NCBI RefSeq assembly: GCF_900111345.1
Contig: NZ_FOGY01000008.1
Location: 1-64,000 of the forward strand
Length of the DNA stretch: 64,000 nucleotides
Source: Psychrobacillus sp. OK032
GTDB taxonomy: Bacteria > Bacillota > Bacilli > Bacillales_A > Planococcaceae
Direction: 5' to 3'
Shown: positions 1-8,353 of the stretch, in pieces
Layout of the letters: every line of letters starts with the position of its first letter
Position numbering within the stretch: position 1 is the stretch's first letter
Notes under the pieces: generated by a model
What the model was told of the DNA's origin: nothing
What the model saw: only the letters and a program-made list of their open reading frames with translations
Databases searched by the model: none
Made by a program: the position numbers and the translations under genes

Positions 1-839
1 GCCATTTCGGCTAATTGACTGTTCACGGATTCAATTTCGCTTTCTAATAAGCGATATTGACGAAGGAGAGTGGCGATTTCTTGTCGGGCCATCTGAGTAC
101 CTTCTGTCAATCCAATAGAGTTTATGGAAGTCTCTATAAGAAGCTTCGCTTTAGGTAATTGAGGTGCTCTCATCCCCTCTACCTGACGGTAGAGAAAAAC
201 AAGCTCTTCTGCTGTTTTACTTTGAATATCTTGTGGCAATGGTGCCTTTTCCAATGTGGCCAGCGCCATCTTCCCAAAAGTGGGAAATACCTGAGTAAAC
301 TCAGGGAAATAACGATCTAGCCAACGAATGATTCGATTTTTTATACTTGCTAGATCCTCCGTTAACTTGGATCTGAGAGTAGACCCAATACGCAGTTCAG
401 CTTCTATTTCTTTTAATATGCGAGGATAGCTAAAGCGTCCGTCTTTCAATAACCGGGCGATGACTAATGCATCTTTTTTATCGTTCTTAGTCGGTAGGTT
501 ATCATCTAGTTCTTTCGAGCGTTTAACATGTAAGGGATTCACCATAACGAGTGGTATACCATATTGATCCAAGAAATAAGCTAAGTTCATCCAATAGTGA
601 CCTGTCGGTTCAATGCCAACGATGACCTCTGTTTTCTCCGTTTCCTGCATCGTTTGAAGAATCTTGTCATACAAACTCTCGAAGCCTTCTTTTGATTGAT
701 GAACAGGAAATGCTTTTTCTATCATGCGGCCGCGTTCATCAACGAAGCAGGCGTAATGAACTCGCTTAGCGATATCCATGCCCACAACCAGTGTGTTTTC
801 AGTAACTTGATTAATTTTTTGATTCATTTTAGAATTCAT
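1..839 (-). CDS. IS110-family transposase, 3' end outside window
   Basis: This is an open frame from an ATG at 839 to the left edge, giving about 279 N-terminal residues. The N-terminus carries the DEDD/RuvC-like part of IS110 transposases: GMDIAK near residue 20, GIEPTGHYWMNL in the middle, and KNDKKDALVIARLLKDG with the acidic pair. It would act as a DEDD recombinase that moves a circular IS intermediate. The C-terminal Transposase_20 domain with its serine motif would lie left of the window, so I cannot say whether the gene is intact. No terminal inverted repeats are visible, which is normal for IS110. A broken integrase follows on the opposite strand. The family call is firm; the activity is unknown. 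Confidence 0.9.
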   Translation of the reverse strand, partial: MNSKMNQKINQVTENTLVVGMDIAKRVHYACFVDERGRMIEKAFPVHQSKEGFESLYDKILQTMQETEKTEVIVGIEPTGHYWMNLAYFLDQYGIPLVMVNPLHVKRSKELDDNLPTKNDKKDALVIARLLKDGRFSYPRILKEIEAELRIGSTLRSKLTEDLASIKNRIIRWLDRYFPEFTQVFPTFGKMALATLEKAPLPQDIQSKTAEELVFLYRQVEGMRAPQLPKAKLLIETSINSIGLTEGTQMARQEIATLLRQYRLLESEIESVNSQLAEM

Positions 840-1071
840 AGAGGGGTCCTCCTTGTTTGATGATGGGTCAATGCCAGTTGACACTCAGCATCATACTAGA
901 GGACTCTTTTTCTTGCAAGACCCTGAAGATCTTTCAAACAGGAATGCTGCCCCGCTAGTTTAAGTGAAGTATTTTACATAGTCAAATGAGTTATTTGAAA
1001 TGATTTATTTCCGTGTCTACAATTCTATTAAGTTGGCAATAATCCTTTTAGTATTACTATTTTAAGGGTGA

Positions 1072-1918
1072 ATGAAATTGCTACTGTCAAAAGCATGGGC
1101 TTCGTTTGAAGCGGATAAACGAATAGAAGGCTTTTCGCCACAAACGTTGAAGGCATACCAGTTACAGTCTTTACTACTAATTGGTTATTTTAAGGATGTA
1201 GAGATAGAATTGCTGGATTCAAATCAACTAAAGGAGTATCTTGCAATATCCTGCAAGCATTTAAAACCAGCCAGTCTTGCACATCGTATCCGCTTTTTGA
1301 AATCATTTTTTCGTTGGTCTCATGAAGAAGGATACCTGAGTAAGAATCCAACTTCCAAAATAAAAGAACCCAAAGTAGGCAAACGGATACCCAAGTATTT
1401 AACCGAACGGGAGATTGAACACCTTCGTGAATCCTGTCATTCCCCAATGGAAAAAGCGATTTTTGAATTCATGTTTTCTACCGGTTGTCGAATTGGAGAA
1501 ATAGTTTCGCTAGAAAAGAACCATATAAATTGGTCCAATCAATCCGCAATTGTTAGAGGAAAAGGTGATAAGGAAAGAGAAGTTTATTTTAATACACGTT
1601 GTGACATATGGCTTAAACGTTATATGGAAAGCCGAAATGACCATAATCCTGCTATCTTTGTGACGACAAGACAGCCACATAAAATGAGTGTCGCCCAAAT
1701 GCGATACATTATCAAGCGAATTTCCAACCGTGCGGAAATCAACAAAGAGATTCATCCACACCAACTTAGACACAGCTACGCAACTCATTTGTTGAATAAT
1801 GGAGCTCCTACCCGAAGTCATACAAAGTCTTATGGGGCATGAGAAAAGTGAAACCACCAAGATATACGCTCAATTAAGCGGGAGGCTAAGGAAAGAGTAT
1901 TATCAGAAGTACTTTTAA
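1072..1918 (+). pseudogene. Tyrosine recombinase (XerC/D-like integrase), frameshifted near 1808
   Basis: The first 245 or so residues are a phage-integrase-type protein. They comprise a SAM-like core-binding domain (about 1-90), then the catalytic domain with Arg in STGCRIGE, Lys in RGKGDKE and the box HPHQLRHSYATH. After NNGAP the frame changes and stops at 1840-1842. Reading from 1802 in the next frame restores the expected end: LLPEVIQSLMGHEKSETT, then KIYAQLSG, with the second active-site His and the nucleophile Tyr, stopping at 1916-1918. A loss of two bases (GCTCCTCTACCC to GCTCCTACCC) would explain it. Without the Tyr the product should be dead. A sequencing error is possible but cannot be judged here. 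Confidence 0.85.
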
Positions 1919-2300
1919 ATGTAAAAGGAGCAACATCTGAAAGACGTTGCTCTACTTGACTAAAGACCCATTAGTACAATAAGTTCAACAAAAAGAGCAT
2001 TAATCCAGAATCAACGATCCTATTTATTTCATCAATTCTCTCCAAACTTTTTTTTTGTTCAAATTGTTCAAAAACAACTTTTTCTTCAATTTTTCCTTCT
2101 TTTTGCCCGATTTTCAGGCGTTTTTGCGTTAATCCTTCTTATAACAACCCCACAGTAGTTTAAAAATAAAGATCACTTGCTTTCCTTTCCATATAGCTCA
2201 CACATTTGCTCACATACTTATTTTTATGAGTTATTTTTATTTAACTTAGTTGATTTTACTATTACGTAAAGCCTCAATAAAACTTGATTATAAACTACAT
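1919..2300. other. Intergenic region without recognised genes
   Basis: AT-rich sequence between the broken integrase and the phosphatase terminator. I see no ORF with a ribosome site and no clear structure apart from T-rich tracts around 2045-2130. Confidence 0.6.
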
Positions 2301-2353
2301 AAAAAAAAGACCGTAGCCAATCCCGACTTTCGTCGAGCTTGGTTACAATCTTT
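2301..2353 (-). terminator. Rho-independent terminator of the alkaline phosphatase gene
   Basis: On the minus strand GTAACCAAGCTCGAC pairs with GTCGGGATTGGCTAC around a GAAA loop. A run of T (A8 at 2301-2308 on the plus strand) follows. It lies 45 bases past the stop codon at 2398. Confidence 0.85.
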
Positions 2354-2397
2354 CCATTTGGAAATTTAATACATGCTTTTCTAAGTTTACAAAAGAC

Positions 2398-3744
2398 TTA
2401 TTTAAGCTTCATTGCATCTGCAATTATTTTTGGTAAGTCTGTGTTATCGTGGAATCCTACAAATTTATCAGATTGTGGACCGAATGCAAATACTGGAACA
2501 GGTGCTGCAGAATGACCATATCTTGTCCAGCCGATACCTGCACGTTCACTTAATACTTTATTAATAGCAAGTTTTGCGTTTTCTGCTTGTTGAATAGTTT
2601 TTACTTCATCAACCGTTAAATCAATTCCAGTGTATTGTTGTACAACCTCTTTTACATTTAAACGGTCTTCGTTTAGTTGTTCAGCCATAAATCCACCGGT
2701 AGCTGTTACATTTTTAAGAATCTCAGCAGCAGCATTTGATGATGTAGCTGAACCAACTGACATACCACCAGTCTCATGATCACCAGCAATAATGACTAAT
2801 GTTTTGCCATCTTGTTGTGCAAATTCAATTGCTTCTTGCACTGCTTCTTCAAAAGCTTTTGTATCATGCATAGCGTAAGCAGCATCGTTTTCTTCACCTG
2901 CCCAGTCAATTTGACTTCCTTCTACCATTAAGAAGAAACCATCTTTATCTTGACTTAAAGCATCAATTGCCGTTTCAGTCATTTCAGCTAGGCTCGGCTC
3001 TTCCGTTTCAACACGATCGAATTCAGGAGCAAGTGCATCATCTGCAAATAGACCAAGTAATTTTTCTCCTTTTTCTACATTCACATTTCCAATTTCTTCT
3101 AATTGAGCGCGTGTTTCTGCAAACTCGAATCCTTTTTCTTGTGCTTCATCGATTAAGTTTAGTTCAGTTTGCTTACCGCCTTCTGAAGATGGTAAGAAAT
3201 AGTTTTTACCGCCACCTAAAATTACATCTACACCGCTTTCTTGTATATATTGGCGGGCGATTTCTGTTTCATTACTACGGTGTTCCACATGAGAAGCAAA
3301 ACTAGCGGGAGTTGCATGTGTAATGGTAGAAGTTGCCACTAAACCTGAAGATTTCCCTGCTTCTTCTGATGCTTCAAGAATTGTTTTTACTTCGTTACCG
3401 GCAGTATCAAAACCAATGACACCATTGTTTGTTTTTACACCAGCAGCCATTGCCGTACCGGCAGCAGCAGAGTCTGTAATATCTGCATTTGCTGAATATG
3501 TAGTATACATTCCTTTAATATGTGAATCCCAAACTGCTTCTTCCCCTTTAAAAATACGGTAATTTGCTGCGTGATTTGCACCGAACCCATCAGGAATCAT
3601 ATAAATAACATTTTCTACTGGTCCGTTCCAATTTTGTTTAACTTTTGGAGTGACATCTTTTTTTGCAGCATCTGCATTACTTAAACCCACTCCCGAAAGA
3701 ACAAGTCCAGTACTTAGTGCAATAAGGCCAACTTTTTTAAACAT
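2398..3744 (-). CDS. phoA: Secreted alkaline phosphatase
   Basis: A 448-residue phosphomonoesterase of the alkaline phosphatase superfamily, releasing phosphate outside the membrane. It starts with a signal peptide (Lys-rich start, hydrophobic run, ALSTG to SNADA about 1-26). The nucleophile Ser is in DSAAAG (about 91-96). Metal-site motifs follow: ASHVEH, EGSQIDWA, AGDHETGG and YGHSAAPVP. The length matches the B. subtilis PhoA/PhoB enzymes. The start ATG has GGAGAGG 6 bases upstream. It is monocistronic with its own terminator. Two 16-17-bp direct repeats (3773-3810) lie just upstream and could bind a regulator such as PhoP, which is inference. Which of the Bacillus paralogues it corresponds to is not decided. 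Confidence 0.93.
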   Translation of the reverse strand: MFKKVGLIALSTGLVLSGVGLSNADAAKKDVTPKVKQNWNGPVENVIYMIPDGFGANHAANYRIFKGEEAVWDSHIKGMYTTYSANADITDSAAAGTAMAAGVKTNNGVIGFDTAGNEVKTILEASEEAGKSSGLVATSTITHATPASFASHVEHRSNETEIARQYIQESGVDVILGGGKNYFLPSSEGGKQTELNLIDEAQEKGFEFAETRAQLEEIGNVNVEKGEKLLGLFADDALAPEFDRVETEEPSLAEMTETAIDALSQDKDGFFLMVEGSQIDWAGEENDAAYAMHDTKAFEEAVQEAIEFAQQDGKTLVIIAGDHETGGMSVGSATSSNAAAEILKNVTATGGFMAEQLNEDRLNVKEVVQQYTGIDLTVDEVKTIQQAENAKLAINKVLSERAGIGWTRYGHSAAPVPVFAFGPQSDKFVGFHDNTDLPKIIADAMKLK

Positions 3745-3772
3745 GAAAACCTCTCCTTAAAAAATATTATTT

Positions 3773-3810
3773 TTGTTACTATTAATAGTCTAGTTGTTAC
3801 GTATTAATAG
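3773..3810 (-). promoter_or_regulatory. Direct repeat in phosphatase upstream region
   Basis: On the plus strand TTGTTACTATTAATAG (3773-3788) is followed by TTGTTACGTATTAATAG (3794-3810), a spacing of 21. The position, 30-65 bases upstream of the ATG, fits a regulator site overlapping a promoter. B. subtilis PhoP boxes are TT(A/T/C)ACA-type direct repeats, and TAACAA in both copies is only a loose match. Confidence 0.4.
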
Positions 3811-4004
3811 CGAATTAAGGAGCGATAAATGTTTGATGACAAATTTTTAGCCATATTACCTATACAAATTTATTTTAAATTGAAAATATAATCCTAAAGA
3901 AGTGTATTTACGGAACATTTAGTAAAACGGGATAATAATGAATAGAATTATGGAATTTTCTCTTAACAATATTTACATTTGAAAAGCCTAAATACCGGCT
4001 TGGA

Positions 4005-4150
4005 TATCTCTCCCGATTTAACTTGACTCAGCAAATAATAACTGTTGAGTCAAGTTAAGCCTCCGGCGGATGTCACAGATTTTGGATGGGAGTTAATTGC
4101 GCAAGCGCAATTCAAAATCTGGACGCAATTACGCCGAGGCGTAATTGATT
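4005..4150. repeat. Mosaic of small palindromes, copy 1
   Basis: Contains several perfect short palindromes in a row: AATTGCGCAAGCGCAATT near 4095 and CAATTACGCCGAGGCGTAATTG near 4125. It also has CCTCCGGCGGATG near 4062. Similar pieces (CGCCTCGGCG, CATCCGCCGGAGGC) recur at 17130-17290. It is non-coding, between the phosphatase and a small peptide gene. Confidence 0.6.
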
Positions 4151-4158
4151 TATAAGCA

Positions 4159-4248
4159 TTATTTTGGTTGTGGGGCTATGGAACGTAACACATAAGCTGT
4201 TATTCCACTAAATAAAAGAACAGTAGAACCAATGATTAGAGCTAGCAT
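4159..4248 (-). CDS. 29-residue putative membrane peptide
   Basis: Reads MLALIIGSTVLLFSG, then ITAYVLRSIAPQPK, stop. One hydrophobic helix fills residues 1-20, followed by a short basic tail. GAGAGGA sits 8 bases before the ATG, a good ribosome site. The gene is divergent from the CheX-like gene and lies between a repeat and that gene's promoter region. I do not recognise a family. Very short single-span peptides often stabilise membrane complexes, but nothing here shows a partner. Confidence 0.5.
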   Translation of the reverse strand: MLALIIGSTVLLFSGITAYVLRSIAPQPK

Positions 4249-4393
4249 GTAAATCGTCCTCTCAAATACATTTGAAATTCATTCTCATTTACAAGATAAC
4301 ACATTATTTCACTACTTTCTACAAATTCTATTCTTTTTCACGCTTTTTCATGCTAAAATTGTACTATATCTATATGTTAAGGATGGGGAAAAA

Positions 4394-4846
4394 ATGAGTG
4401 CTTCAAAGCATATACAAACTATATTAAATGGAACAATCCAATCATTAAAATCAGTTATCCCTCTTTCGATGGATATAAAGTCCCCCTCTCTAATGGTACA
4501 ACCTTTTGAGCAAACAGAAATGAGTGTACTTATAGGAATTATTGGTGATATTAAAGGTCGCATAATAATAGATTCAACTTCTAATGGCTTCTCCAAGATC
4601 GGAGCGACAATGTTCGGAATGCCTTTAGAAGGTGAGATGCTCGAATCTTTTACTGGAGAACTAGGTAATATGATTGCTGGCAACTTGTGTACATCTGTAG
4701 CTGCAAATGGAGTGGAAATTGATATCACTCCCCCTACTGTTATTGTTGGGACAACCAAATTATTCGGATTTCAGCATGCCTTCAAATTACCTGTTGAAAT
4801 TGAGGATGTTGGTGAGTTAACGATTATATTAACGATTGATGAATAG
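4394..4846 (+). CDS. CheX-like chemotaxis phosphatase domain protein
   Basis: A 150-residue single-domain protein of the CheC/CheX/FliY family. It shows the family signature ESFTGELGNMIAGN (about 75-88), with Glu and Asn in the E-x2-N spacing that CheX uses to dephosphorylate CheY-P, and a conserved Pro (TPPTV) about 22 residues later. The N-terminal strands and the GDIKGRIIID segment fit the same fold. The substrate may be CheY-P or another response regulator, which the sequence does not decide. It is monocistronic with its own terminator, and no chemotaxis genes are adjacent. The start ATG lies 10 bases after AAGGATGGGG. Confidence 0.8.
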   Translation: MSASKHIQTILNGTIQSLKSVIPLSMDIKSPSLMVQPFEQTEMSVLIGIIGDIKGRIIIDSTSNGFSKIGATMFGMPLEGEMLESFTGELGNMIAGNLCTSVAANGVEIDITPPTVIVGTTKLFGFQHAFKLPVEIEDVGELTIILTIDE

Positions 4847-4855
4847 CATGAAACG

Positions 4856-4890
4856 AAAAGAACTTCCTGATAAAAGGAAGTTCTTTTTTT
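4856..4890 (+). terminator. Rho-independent terminator after the CheX-like gene
   Basis: AAAGAACTTCC, loop TGATAAAA, then GGAAGTTCTTTTTTT. Perfect stem with a T run. Confidence 0.93.
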
Positions 4891-5072
4891 ATGCAAAAAT
4901 AATTAACTGAATTATTTGATTACTAATCTCTTTTTGCATATGTGAAAATACAGATTCATTCTTCACATTTAATTCACACAATCGGTTATAAAGTGTGATT
5001 TTTATCACATCTTCTATTTAAATATGTATTTATGATATTACTATACAAGAACGAATTTTGGAGGTGCATAAA

Positions 5073-5195
5073 ATGTCGAAAAAACGTGAGAAAGAGCCAG
5101 ATTTAAAAGGTACGCTTTACTCGGTTGGTTTTCTCGGGGCATTTATATTAATCACATGGTTTATGGCATTTTATTTATTTATTGATCGATTTTGA
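5073..5195 (+). CDS. Cytochrome c oxidase subunit 2A (ba3-type)
   Basis: A 40-residue protein: MSKKREKEPDLKGTLYSVG, then a single membrane helix (FLGAFILITWFMAFYLFIDRF). Such a one-helix subunit IIa accompanies ba3-type oxidases (family COX2A), where it supplies a helix equivalent to the one missing from the short subunit II. GGAGGTG precedes the ATG by 7 bases. It begins the operon, 20 bases before the subunit II start. Confidence 0.85.
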   Translation: MSKKREKEPDLKGTLYSVGFLGAFILITWFMAFYLFIDRF

Positions 5196-5215
5196 TTTAT
5201 AGGAGGTTCGAAATT

Positions 5216-5692
5216 ATGCATATTCATAAATATGAAAAATGGTGGCTCACATTTGGAATTGGCTCACTCGTTTTATTTTTAGTTGTTGTTGGTTTTAGCG
5301 CTTTTCATTATGGTTCTCATCCACCAAGTGCGAAAGTATATGTGGATCCTGAACGCGTGGATGAAATTGCACCATTTAATAATCCTGGTGTTCATAAAGT
5401 GGAAGGGAAAGATTGGGACTATGAAGTGGTGTTTGTAGCATCTGCCTTTTATTATAATCCACCTGAAATTGAAATTCCGCTTGGATCTACGGTTAAGTTT
5501 ATCGCAACGACGAAAGATGTAGTACATGGTTTTCAGGCGGCCGGAACAAATATAAATATGATTCTGGAACCTGGTTATGTATCGGAATATGTAACAACGG
5601 TAGATAAGGCAGGAGAATATTTAATATTATGTAACGAGTATTGCGGGGTTGGACATTCGTCCATGATGTCTATGTTAAAGGTGGTAGAGTAA
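5216..5692 (+). CDS. ba3-type cytochrome c oxidase subunit II
   Basis: A 158-residue membrane-anchored cupredoxin. One N-terminal helix (about 14-36) is followed by the CuA domain. The CuA ligands are in CNEYCGVGHSSM (C-x3-C-x3-H-x2-M), with the upstream His in VVHGFQ. It accepts electrons from cytochrome c and passes them to subunit I. The start is taken at the ATG at 5216 because AGGAGG lies 9 bases before it; the frame is open further upstream from a TTG, but that would overlap subunit 2A. It has a single helix, as in Thermus-type ba3 subunit II. The next gene begins one base after the stop. Confidence 0.92.
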   Translation: MHIHKYEKWWLTFGIGSLVLFLVVVGFSAFHYGSHPPSAKVYVDPERVDEIAPFNNPGVHKVEGKDWDYEVVFVASAFYYNPPEIEIPLGSTVKFIATTKDVVHGFQAAGTNINMILEPGYVSEYVTTVDKAGEYLILCNEYCGVGHSSMMSMLKVVE

Positions 5693-5693
5693 G

Positions 5694-7361
5694 ATGACAA
5701 CTATATCAGAAAGAGCAAAGGATTTAGTAAAAGTAGATAAAAGAGATGGCAAACTAGCCCTCGCACATGTTTATGTCGCGTTCATCGCATTAGCGATTGG
5801 TGGTCTTTGTGGTCTTTTACAAACGTTAGTACGTTCTGGAACATTTACACTCCCATGGGGAATTGGCTATTATCAACTATTAACGATTCACGGAGTCCTC
5901 TTAGGTCTTATTTTAACAACTTATTTCATTTTTGGTTTTCAAATTGCTGCAGTAAGTAGAACAGCTGGAACATTAACGGATAAACAACGCTTATATGGTT
6001 GGATTGGTTTTTGGATCATGACGATTGGTACTACTGCATCATCTATTATGATTTTAATTAACGAAGCTTCCGTTTTATATACATTTTATGCGCCATTACA
6101 AGCACATTGGATTTTCTATGCAGGCTTAGCATTAGTAATTGTCGGTTCTTGGATTGGTGGAGCAGGACTTATTTCGAAATATGTGGAATGGCGTAAAGCA
6201 AATCCAGGTCAACCAAGTCCATTACTCACTTTTATGGTTGTCGTTAACTTATCTATGTGGATTATTTGTTCGTTAGGAGTAGCGGTTGAAGTATTATTCC
6301 AACTACTTCCTTGGTCTTTAGGTTGGGTTGATAAAGTAGATGTATTACTTTCTCGTACATTATTTTGGTATTTCGGCCATCCGCTTGTTTACTTCTGGTT
6401 ATTACCAGCGTATATGGTTTGGTATGCAGTTATCCCAAAAATTATTGGTGGGAAAATTTTCTCTGACTCCCTTGCTAGATTATCATTTATATTATTCTTA
6501 CTTTTCTCTATTCCTGTAGGGTTCCACCATCAATTAACAGAACCTGGAATAAGTTCTTTCTGGAAGTTCCTACAAGTAGTATTAACATTAATGGTCGTCA
6601 TCCCTTCTCTATTAACAGCATTCTCCTTATTTGCTACGTTTGAAATTCGTGGGCGTGCTCTAGGAGGAAAAGGAGTTTTTGGATGGTTCAAGCAATTACC
6701 ATGGGGAGATGCGCGTTTTGTTGCTCCATTTATCGGAATGGTAGCATTTATCCCTGCTGGTGCTGGTGGAATTATTAATGCCTCTCACCAAATGAACCAG
6801 TTGATACACAATACCATTTGGGTAACTGGGCATTTCCATTTAACTGTTGCAACAACCGTTGTGTTAACCTTCTTTGGTGCAGCTTATTGGTTAATCCCCC
6901 ATTTGACTGGTAGAGTATTAACGAAACAAATGAACAGGTTAGCAATTATCCAAGCAATTGTTTGGGCTGTTGGTATGTCCATTATGTCTGGTGCGATGCA
7001 TATAGTTGGACTATCCGGTGCACCTCGACGTTCAGACTTCTCAACTTATGGAGGATCAACGCAAGCAGCTGAATGGATACCTTATCAAGTTGCACAAGCA
7101 ATTGGCGGTACTATCCTATTCATTGGAATCGTTTTAATTATTTATATTGTGGTGAATTTACTTTGGTTCGCTCCTAAGGGAGAAACAGAGTTCCCAGTTG
7201 CGGAAGTTTCGGAGCATGCAGAAAAAACGCCAATGGTACTTGAAAATTGGAAAATTTGGTTAACGATTTGTATTGCATTAATCTTATTTGCGTATACAGT
7301 TCCCGTTATTGAAATAATTCAAAATGCACCTCCGGGATCTAAAGGATATAAATTGTGGTAA
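5694..7361 (+). CDS. ba3-type cytochrome c oxidase subunit I
   Basis: A 555-residue haem-copper oxidase subunit I with about 13 membrane helices. It carries the low-spin haem His in LTIHGVLLG and the CuB/Tyr helix FGHPLVYFWLLPAY, the ba3-type variant of HPEVY with the cross-linked Tyr. Also present are the CuB His pair (GFHHQL) and the haem helix TGHFHLTVATT. It reduces oxygen to water and pumps protons, using electrons from subunit II. It is class B because there is no Glu in the HPLVY motif. It ends in a strong terminator. The C-terminal codons and the terminator have a decayed copy at 8254-8335. Confidence 0.93.
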   Translation: MTTISERAKDLVKVDKRDGKLALAHVYVAFIALAIGGLCGLLQTLVRSGTFTLPWGIGYYQLLTIHGVLLGLILTTYFIFGFQIAAVSRTAGTLTDKQRLYGWIGFWIMTIGTTASSIMILINEASVLYTFYAPLQAHWIFYAGLALVIVGSWIGGAGLISKYVEWRKANPGQPSPLLTFMVVVNLSMWIICSLGVAVEVLFQLLPWSLGWVDKVDVLLSRTLFWYFGHPLVYFWLLPAYMVWYAVIPKIIGGKIFSDSLARLSFILFLLFSIPVGFHHQLTEPGISSFWKFLQVVLTLMVVIPSLLTAFSLFATFEIRGRALGGKGVFGWFKQLPWGDARFVAPFIGMVAFIPAGAGGIINASHQMNQLIHNTIWVTGHFHLTVATTVVLTFFGAAYWLIPHLTGRVLTKQMNRLAIIQAIVWAVGMSIMSGAMHIVGLSGAPRRSDFSTYGGSTQAAEWIPYQVAQAIGGTILFIGIVLIIYIVVNLLWFAPKGETEFPVAEVSEHAEKTPMVLENWKIWLTICIALILFAYTVPVIEIIQNAPPGSKGYKLW

Positions 7362-7366
7362 CTATA

Positions 7367-7401
7367 GAAACGCTTGGTTTGCACCAAGCGTTTCTTTTTT
7401 T
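7367..7401 (+). terminator. Terminator of the ba3 oxidase operon
   Basis: GAAACGCTTGG, loop, CCAAGCGTTTC, then seven T. Palindromic enough to serve also the converging gene that ends at 7411. Confidence 0.93.
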
Positions 7402-7410
7402 GGAATGATA

Positions 7411-8145
7411 TTATCCTAAAGAATCAACTTTCACTTGTCTTACTTGTAGTACTTTTAGTGTAAGATCAAGTACAATTTTTTCACGTAGATTACTAAATGA
7501 TTCACCTACATCTGTAGGACATGGTGAAAAATCAAGCTCAAAGAAATCTGCACTTATTAACTCGCAATATGGCTGCTCATTATAAAAAACATGATTTTCA
7601 AAGAAAAATTTATCCAAACGTGGAACATCACTGTTTTTCGGATTAATGAATCGAGATCTATTTTCTGAAGAACCCCCTAATATAGGGAAAACAAGGAAGT
7701 CGGCTGCAGTTAAATCTGCAAAACCGGAGAATGGAACAGTAGCAATTCGATCACGAATTACTCCATTACAATTCGTTGTAGCGTACTCAATATCTTTGCG
7801 AATAAATCCTTCTACAAACAATTTTGCTCTCGTCACTTCACGAACAGTACCATTACATAATGTCTCTCCAAAACGTACAGGAACAAGTTTACATTGCGTG
7901 ATAAAAGCATCTTTAAACACTCTTTTAATTTCACTTGCTGGTGGGTTAAGCGGAATATTCGCTTCTACTACGATTTGAAGTGTAGTTTCTGCTAATACAA
8001 CAGGAACTTTAACGATTGGATTAACTTTCCTTGGAACTAAACAAGGCGTTGCTGCTTCATCTGATAGAGGTGTAAGTGTCACTGCATCAACCGGACATGG
8101 AGCAGCAATTGGAAACTCTCCATGACCAAAATTTTGTTCACTCAT
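7411..8145 (-). CDS. DUF3794/CsxC-like spore surface protein, paralogue 1
   Basis: 244 residues, the ATG chosen because AGGAGGTG lies 7 bases before it. Two modules are visible. Module A (about 40-125) has VPVVLAETTLQIVVEANI, CKLVPVRFG and AKLFVEGFIRKDIEYAT. Module B (about 135-215) has IATVPFSGFADL, SRFINPKN, FYNEQPYCEL and FFELDFSP. A closing segment REKIVLDLTLKVLQVRQV follows. The GKLFIEGFIRK-IEYAT pattern is that of DUF3794 (SPOCS) and CsxC-type spore proteins, so a place in the coat or exosporium is inferred. No signal peptide or membrane helix. It is nearly identical to the next gene over the last 150 residues. Function unknown. Confidence 0.7.
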   Translation of the reverse strand: MSEQNFGHGEFPIAAPCPVDAVTLTPLSDEAATPCLVPRKVNPIVKVPVVLAETTLQIVVEANIPLNPPASEIKRVFKDAFITQCKLVPVRFGETLCNGTVREVTRAKLFVEGFIRKDIEYATTNCNGVIRDRIATVPFSGFADLTAADFLVFPILGGSSENRSRFINPKNSDVPRLDKFFFENHVFYNEQPYCELISADFFELDFSPCPTDVGESFSNLREKIVLDLTLKVLQVRQVKVDSLG

Positions 8146-8167
8146 CAATATCACCTCCTCTCAATCC

Positions 8168-8192
8168 TATAGTATGTTGTTTAACTCTCAGT
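8168..8192 (-). promoter_or_regulatory. SigK/SigE-like -10 box for paralogue 1
   Basis: The minus strand reads CATACTATA (8168-8176), an exact CATANNNTA. GAGACTGAGAG upstream is shared with paralogue 2. The -35 AC is 14 bases away rather than the usual 16, so which mother-cell sigma factor would use it is open. Confidence 0.4.
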
Positions 8193-8253
8193 CTCTAAGC
8201 TATTGTAATAGGTATCTTAAATATTATTGGTTAAATAGTTTCTCTTATCAGCA

Positions 8254-8335
8254 TGATTCAAAAAGCACCACGAGAATCTAAAGGGGATTAGTTCTGGTGA
8301 CTATAAAAACGCTTGGCTTTCACCAAGCGTTTTTA
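8254..8335 (+). repeat. Decayed copy of the oxidase subunit I tail and its terminator
   Basis: ATTCAAAAAGCACC, GAATCTAAAGG, ACTATA and AAACGCTTGG, then CCAAGCGTTT, match the last codons of subunit I and its terminator (about 7316-7396) with scattered changes and lost frame. It still forms a hairpin with a T run (8306-8335). It lies between paralogues 1 and 2 and marks the edge of a tandem duplication. Confidence 0.85.
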
Positions 8336-8353
8336 TTCATATAATCCAATTTA

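Noticed and set aside
1072-1918. Programmed frameshift in the integrase
   Set aside because: No slippery heptamer or downstream structure at the shift site, and the family does not use one.
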